From assembly GCA_002104985.1 (NCBI GenBank), contig MCGO01000151.1, positions 1 through 64,000 of the forward strand: DNA of 64,000 bases. Direction: 5' to 3'. Of this stretch, positions 59,545-64,000 are shown one piece after another. Made by a program: the position numbers and the translations under genes. The notes below the pieces were generated by a model, which saw only the letters and a list, made by a program, of their open reading frames with translations, had not been told where the DNA came from and did no database searches. Numbering within the stretch: position 1 is the first letter of the stretch; each line of letters opens with the position of its first letter. The stretch comes from Rhizoclosmatium globosum (taxonomy: Eukaryota > Chytridiomycota > Chytridiomycetes > Chytridiales > Chytriomycetaceae).

Positions 59545-60426
59545 TTAGTGTTGTGGATATTGACGTTGCCAAATAATATGCTTGAAATACCCAACAGTCT
59601 TAATGTCCAGCACTCCAATCAAATTTAAAGAACCAATTTCACGAAAACTTAAATCTTCGTCCATATTTACTTCAAACGTAACCTTGGCGAGTGCTGTTGC
59701 TGCCAACACATCAATGACTTCGCTCCTCCGATTTGGACTCGTGAAGCAATTTACATGTAACTCACGTAAAGAATTTAGGTCACGCAAGGAGTTTGCAAAG
59801 TCAGCGTCGTCAATATCATTACACGAGACCTCAATCATCCTCAAGCGAGTGCATTCTTTCAGTGCTGACAACATTGAAACTGGAATCTGCTCAACTTTTT
59901 GTGGATTCAACACAGAAAGCGGAGAAACCCATTTCTCAATGTCAGTAACGTGCGTAACAGTCCCCCAAAGCGCAGTTGTAACAATCTTGCCGTTATCTTG
60001 GAGGAGCTTCGCCGTTTTGGCAACGCTTTCTGGATTCGATTCGATTTCAACAGAGACCTTTCTGGAGATGTGAGGGACAAGTGCTTCAAGGTGATCTATT
60101 GGAAAGAAGAACATACGCAGATGAGTGGATCCACCGTATCTGGAGTGCATGGATCCAAGAGACGCCATGATCTTGAGGGATTCGGCAGGCAAGTGTGAGG
60201 ATGTATCAGTCAGTCCAAGATGTGGATTCAAGTTAACTGAGAGGTCTAGTCTAGGCCACACCCTCGAAGGGCGTTGTTTGAGGAGAGTCCCCGCTTCATA
60301 GAGAACGGTGGCAATTGGGAGAAGAGCTTTGAGGGTGTGGCAGAAGTGGATCAAGTCAATTGCTTCCGTAAGGTAAGGGATGATCTCGTCAAGTAGCTCT
60401 TGGGGGATCGTTTGGATGATTGACAT
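59545..60426 (-). CDS. F-box-like / LRR-like protein
   Basis: Intronless, 293 residues from the ATG at 60426; an earlier in-frame start would add 33 basic residues. MSIIQTIPQELLDEIIPYL and LIHFCHTLKALLPIA resemble a F-box (IP.ELL.EI..YL), and irregular Leu-rich strands (LKECTRLRMIEVSCNDID, LRDLNSLRELHVNCF) look like degenerate LRRs. It would be an SCF substrate receptor if correct. It differs from the plant-type LRR gene at 44741. Confidence 0.6.
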   Translation of the reverse strand: MSIIQTIPQELLDEIIPYLTEAIDLIHFCHTLKALLPIATVLYEAGTLLKQRPSRVWPRLDLSVNLNPHLGLTDTSSHLPAESLKIMASLGSMHSRYGGSTHLRMFFFPIDHLEALVPHISRKVSVEIESNPESVAKTAKLLQDNGKIVTTALWGTVTHVTDIEKWVSPLSVLNPQKVEQIPVSMLSALKECTRLRMIEVSCNDIDDADFANSLRDLNSLRELHVNCFTSPNRRSEVIDVLAATALAKVTFEVNMDEDLSFREIGSLNLIGVLDIKTVGYFKHIIWQRQYPQH

Positions 60427-61096
60427 TGTTGGGTCTTTGACTTTGAGTTTGGTTGCGCAGTTTTGGGCTCGGTTTTTTGAATGTGTGGCTTGGCTTGTTT
60501 TGCCAAGAACCTTTACATTACTCACCTCAAAATTAAGCTATTCTCAACAGATCTTCCAAAAAACGACGCCAAGATTCTTCAGTTCTTCCTGTCCATAGCT
60601 TCTTGTTACCCATACCCAATCCGAGCAGTCTTAAATGGCAGTGTAATTCATCCAATGGCGCATTATCATTGACAGACGATGCTCCAAAATAAAACGCTAT
60701 TTGAGAGGTTCGTTCGTACCCGCTCCAAATGAATCTAGCAAACCGTATGTAATCAATTGCTCAAACGATGGTGTTAAATCGGCACTGCTTTATGTGTTCT
60801 ATTGTATTATTTCAGTTGAAACATTAACACTCCCAGCCATATGCACCAAGAACTCGCCGTAAATACGCAGGTTTTCGATGATACCTGTCTTGCATTTCAG
60901 TTGCATCAAAGCCCCGTTCATTTAAATACACGCTTTCTCTTGTAAATAATCGATGAACCAAGAATCAATCCCCATACGCTGGAGCAAGGTCCGGATCCTC
61001 CAATTCTAAACTTTCAAATGGCGATTTCCATTGGCACATCGATAGTTTTCAAGAGGGTTTCCAGGATTGGGTTTGCTGCCATAACCGATAGAGAGG
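60427..61096. other. Intergenic, no supported gene
   Basis: Minus-strand snippets (for example LLQRMGIDSWFIDYLQEKAC, about 60910-60970) look coding but carry stops and cannot be joined. They may be 3' remains of the Cys-rich gene at 61097-61360. Confidence 0.35.
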
Positions 61097-61360
61097 TTAT
61101 GCTTGCCAAGCCTTTAGGAGCTTCAAAATAGAGGGAATTTGAACACAGACTAAACCCAACATTTCACTGTCGTTGTAGCGACACTGATCAGACTGTCTGC
61201 ATGCTACGCATGTCTTTTTGAACCGTTCTAGTGGTGAACATCCTTCGTGCTGGCAAACTCGTCCTATCGCACTACAACTGTCCTTTGGACTGGATTTATT
61301 CGGATCCAATATGCACTTGTGGTGACCCGAATGGCATAGCAAACAGGACGTCTTGTGCAT
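61097..61360 (-). CDS. Small Cys-rich ORF, possible zinc-binding
   Basis: 87 residues with three clusters of Cys: CLLCHSGHHKC (C-x2-C-x6-C, as in the first half of a Zn2Cys6 finger), CSAIGRVCQHEGC and CVACRQSDQC. The second half of the Zn2Cys6 pattern is not followed exactly, so a DNA-binding role is only a possibility. It may be one exon of a larger decayed transcription-factor-like gene that continues to about 60900. Confidence 0.4.
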   Translation of the reverse strand: MHKTSCLLCHSGHHKCILDPNKSSPKDSCSAIGRVCQHEGCSPLERFKKTCVACRQSDQCRYNDSEMLGLVCVQIPSILKLLKAWQA

Positions 61361-61615
61361 GGCACTGCTTCAGATTACGGGCAAATATTCGATGTGAGAA
61401 AAAATGATGGATATTATCTTCATTATAACTGTACGATTCATAAATTTTTTTAATCACCGTTCATTTCGAATTATGGATCCCACCTGACTGCCACGTCGTT
61501 GAAATCTGGATTTGATTTGAATTCGATTTACTGGATTTCAAATCCTTCCAGAAGGACAAAACTCACCAAATTCTCATCCAAATTCTTTTGGAAAATCTTG
61601 ACGTAAGAAAGAACA

Positions 61616-62488
61616 ATGCCATTCTCGACTGACAACGTCCCGTCTCTCACCAGCAAGACGTTTATGATTACGGGAGCTAATTCTGGCCTCGGTTTTGAAT
61701 CTGCAAAAGTATTTGCCCAGAAAGGCGCTACAGTCTACCTCCACGGACGTTCGCTCGACAAGTTGCAATCCGCTATTGATGAAATCCAGAAACTTGCTCC
61801 AAATGCGAAGCTGATTCCAGTAACCTCTGACCTTGGCGACCTATCCTCGGTCAAGGAAATGGTTTCCAACCTCGATATTACCCACTTGGATGTCCTTATG
61901 CTCAACGCTGGAATCGGACTTGTCGAATATAAGCTTACAAAGTAAGGAATTGAAAGTCAGTTCCAAGTGAACCATTTGAGCCACTTTTACCTCGTCCAGC
62001 AGTTATGGGATCTGATTGTCAAGTCCAAAACCAGGGTCGTGTCTGTATCTGCGAAACCGGCCATGGGCTGGGCGTCTTTGAAGTTTGACTTGGACGCTAT
62101 TAATAACAAAGCTACATACGTTCCTCAAAACGCTTATGGGGACTCCAAGCTCGCTAACGTCCATTTTACGCTTGGGCTTGCAAAGAGAGGTATTCATGCT
62201 TGTGTTATTGATCCAGGACCGGTTAAAACTGGTATTGAGAATAAGGCGAATGGTTCTGGGATATTTCCATTCCTTGCCAGAAACGTGTCGTTTCTCATCG
62301 CGGTAAAGGTTGAAGTCGGGGTCTTGACGCAAATCTTTGCGTCGGTTTCAGACAAGGCTGTGGCTGGAATTGGTTGGACCAACACAGACCAATTGTGGGA
62401 TCTTTCAAAGATCCCTAATTTCAAGCAGCAGGATACGGACGCTTTGTGGCAGTTTTCAGAAGAGCTTCTCAAGTCGAAAGGATTCTAG
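61616..62488 (+). pseudogene. Short-chain dehydrogenase/reductase with one in-frame stop
   Basis: Classical SDR: cofactor motif TGANSGLGFE (61663-61692), HGRSLDKL, LNAGIG (61900-61920), the SxS catalytic strand region RVVSVSA (62035-62055), YGDSKLAN with catalytic Tyr and Lys (62137-62160) and DPGPVKTGI. Full family length (290 codons) is kept in a single frame from 61616 to 62488, except for a TAA at 61943-61945. It sits in the block KLTK-stop-GIESQFQVNHLSHF, where the family usually has an acidic residue. The only possible intron there would be 19 nt, which is too short. One point mutation therefore separates it from a full-length enzyme: a recent pseudogene, readthrough or sequencing error. 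Confidence 0.8.
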
Positions 62489-62841
62489 TTAGTTTCCTTT
62501 TAAAATACAGTTTATTCAAAACTTGATATAGCCGAGTTCTTGACCAGCTTTGGTATTAAATTGTTGAGCGAGAGGAGGTTTTTCTGAGCCGTTTGGACTT
62601 GTGGTGGAAGAAGCAATTCTTTCGGCTGGAAATTCAAAGTGTGACGAAAATCCAGTCTGAGCTGGGAACTTGAATTGATTGGATATAAACAAAAGTAATT
62701 TTAATCCAGGGGAATATCAATGCCTCAAAATGGCAAAATAAGGCAAGCGTCCTGCAAACAAGTGTAGGCAGTTTATGGAAGGACTTAAAGTCCTTTTCAA
62801 TACATAACGATATTTTTCAGTTTATTTTAGGGTATGTGAGG
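62489..62841. other. Intergenic, no gene seen
   Basis: Between the convergent SDR and aspartyl protease 3' ends. No coding frame supported. Confidence 0.5.
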
Positions 62842-64000
62842 CTACATTAAAAGAAAAATAGCAGGAAGCCATAGGAATAGTCCAATAACGATGCGTTTGC
62901 TTGAGCTTGCTTTCGTTTGGGCAGTTTCCATTGCTGCCGAATTCCCAGATTGTCCCAATGGATTTGATGTGGTTTGAATTGACGCGAAAGATTGTATGGA
63001 ACTGCTCGTTGAACTACTAGAAACTCGAGTAGGGGTAGTAAGTTTCCCATCATCAGCAAGAGCTAACCCGACGCGCTTATTCTCCAAATCGTAAACAGAA
63101 TAATACTTTTGCAAAAAGACGGCCCCGAGAACCCAGAGGACTGGTGAGTTTGGTTGAGTGTTGTATTCTTGGATTCCTATGAGAGACAAGCCAACTTAAT
63201 ATTTTGATTATGTTGACATGAACAACACAAACCCAAGAAACACGTTTTATCAGATCCATCCAAAGCAAACATGTACTCCTTTGCGCTCAACGAAAACTCA
63301 ACGCCGGATAAATTAAGTACGATCGGTGGTAACTTCAATGTATCCACACAACGCCCGTCATACCACTTTCTCTCAGGGTTATATGAAAGGACACCGTTGA
63401 ATTGCGTAACTAACTGCATGAGCGTTGCAGAATCCATCTGGATCAATGTTGTCCCTGTATCTAAAAGGGCAAGAGTTCCTTGCCGTGCGGGAATCGTGTT
63501 TCCGTTTACAGAGAGGGATGTAGCTGGGAACGAGTAAAAGTATGAGGTTGATACTGAGTAGTCTTCGTTTGCGATTGGGATTGGACTTATGGGAAAATAT
63601 TGGAGAGGTGGGATGTATAGGGATGGGTCAGGATCCCCGAGGATTAGGCGGCCTCCAAGTGGATCGATTGGGGATTCCGAATTAGTTTCCAATGATTGGT
63701 TTAACCAAACTGAGAACATATTTTTTGGAAGTAGGTTTTGTTGTGCGAGAAAGAATGGCAAAGTGGAATGGTGTTTTGTGGTGTCAAGTCCGTCTTGGAA
63801 AGCGAGACCGAGAATTCCGTCTCCGAATCCGTTCATGTTTGAACTTGTTATTTTATCTTCTTTTGTTGTGAGGAGAAACGGGATTGATTTGAGTGTTGAT
63901 GGGCCAAGTGAAATTGATTCTGTTGCTGGTGTGCCTTCAATGGCTCCGACTGCGTATGCCACCTTTTGCGTGGATGCGTTTTGTGCTTGGGAAAAGGTGG
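62842..64000 (-). CDS. GPI-anchored-type aspartyl protease, 5' end outside the window
   Basis: Pepsin/yapsin-like A1 protease, paralogue of the gene at 57581-59201 (shared MNGFGDGILGLAFQDGLD, KNMFSVWLNQS, ISPIPIANED). The first catalytic motif must lie beyond 64000. The second, LALLDTGTTLIQMD, is near 63445-63486. A GT-AG intron (about 63178-63234) joins TCFLG to GIQEYNTQPNSPVLWVLGAV and FLQKYYSVYDLENKRVGLAL. The C-terminus is Ser/Thr-rich and ends in RIVIGLFLWLPAIFLLM, a typical GPI-attachment signal, so it is likely cell-surface. Partial because of the window edge. Confidence 0.88.

Noticed and set aside
61940..61960. A 19-nt intron (gtaagg to cag) removing the stop in the SDR gene
   Set aside because: Too short for splicing and it would delete conserved residues.

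Overview
This window looks like nuclear DNA of a zoosporic, early-diverging fungus, most likely a chytrid. Genes are dense and cut by short GT-AG introns (mostly 45-95 nt), with AATAAA-type 3' signals and eukaryotic tRNA genes. The gene set mixes fungal families (pepsin-like/yapsin-type aspartyl proteases, F-BAR-SH3 protein, MRP transporter) with genes that animals and flagellated fungi keep but yeasts lost: the KNTC1/Rod kinetochore protein, HID1, a CAPN5/6-type calpain, a HCN/CNG-like channel and a TSNAXIP1-like, probably flagellar, coiled-coil protein. All calls come from reading the translations; no database search was run.

Layout. 1-5.0 kb: three neighbouring genes whose conserved motifs sit in shifting frames (HCN/CNG-like channel, NXPE/PC-esterase-like protein, GT31 glycosyltransferase). 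They are probably pseudogenes, or the assembly is poor here. 5.7-10.9 kb: an intact nine-exon ABCC/MRP transporter. 11.0-13.1 kb: a tandem pair of seven-transmembrane (7TM) receptor-like genes. 13.2-21.9 kb: KNTC1/Rod. 21.9-27.4 kb: a DH-PH RhoGEF. 27.4-30.1 kb: a calpain whose catalytic Cys position is His. 30.5-31.5 kb: tubulin cofactor B, then tRNA-Leu and tRNA-Glu. 32.5-37.9 kb: a F-BAR-HR1-SH3 gene and the TSNAXIP1-like gene, head to head. 38.2 kb: tRNA-Asn and a stray copy of the upstream gene's last exon. 39.0-42.2 kb: HID1. 42.4-44.6 kb: a second tandem pair of the same 7TM superfamily, one member frameshifted. 44.7-50.1 kb: F-box/LRR gene, AFG3-type m-AAA protease and a NEK-like kinase. 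50.1-51.9 kb: two unknown genes and a small Gly/Tyr-rich gene with a clear TATA box. 52.2-57.4 kb: gene-poor DNA holding a 1.26-kb minisatellite, flanked by two complementary tRNA halves. 57.4-64.0 kb: tRNA-Ser, two aspartyl protease genes (the second runs off the window), a F-box-like gene, a Cys-rich ORF and a short-chain dehydrogenase with one internal stop.

How the genes relate. There is no obvious metabolic cluster. Several genes concern microtubules or membrane and cortex organisation (KNTC1, TBCB, TSNAXIP1-like, NEK-like kinase, RhoGEF, F-BAR). The most distinctive items are the two tandem pairs of a probably lineage-specific 7TM family, the Cys-to-His calpain, the tRNA gene apparently split by satellite DNA, and the block of three decayed genes at the left edge.
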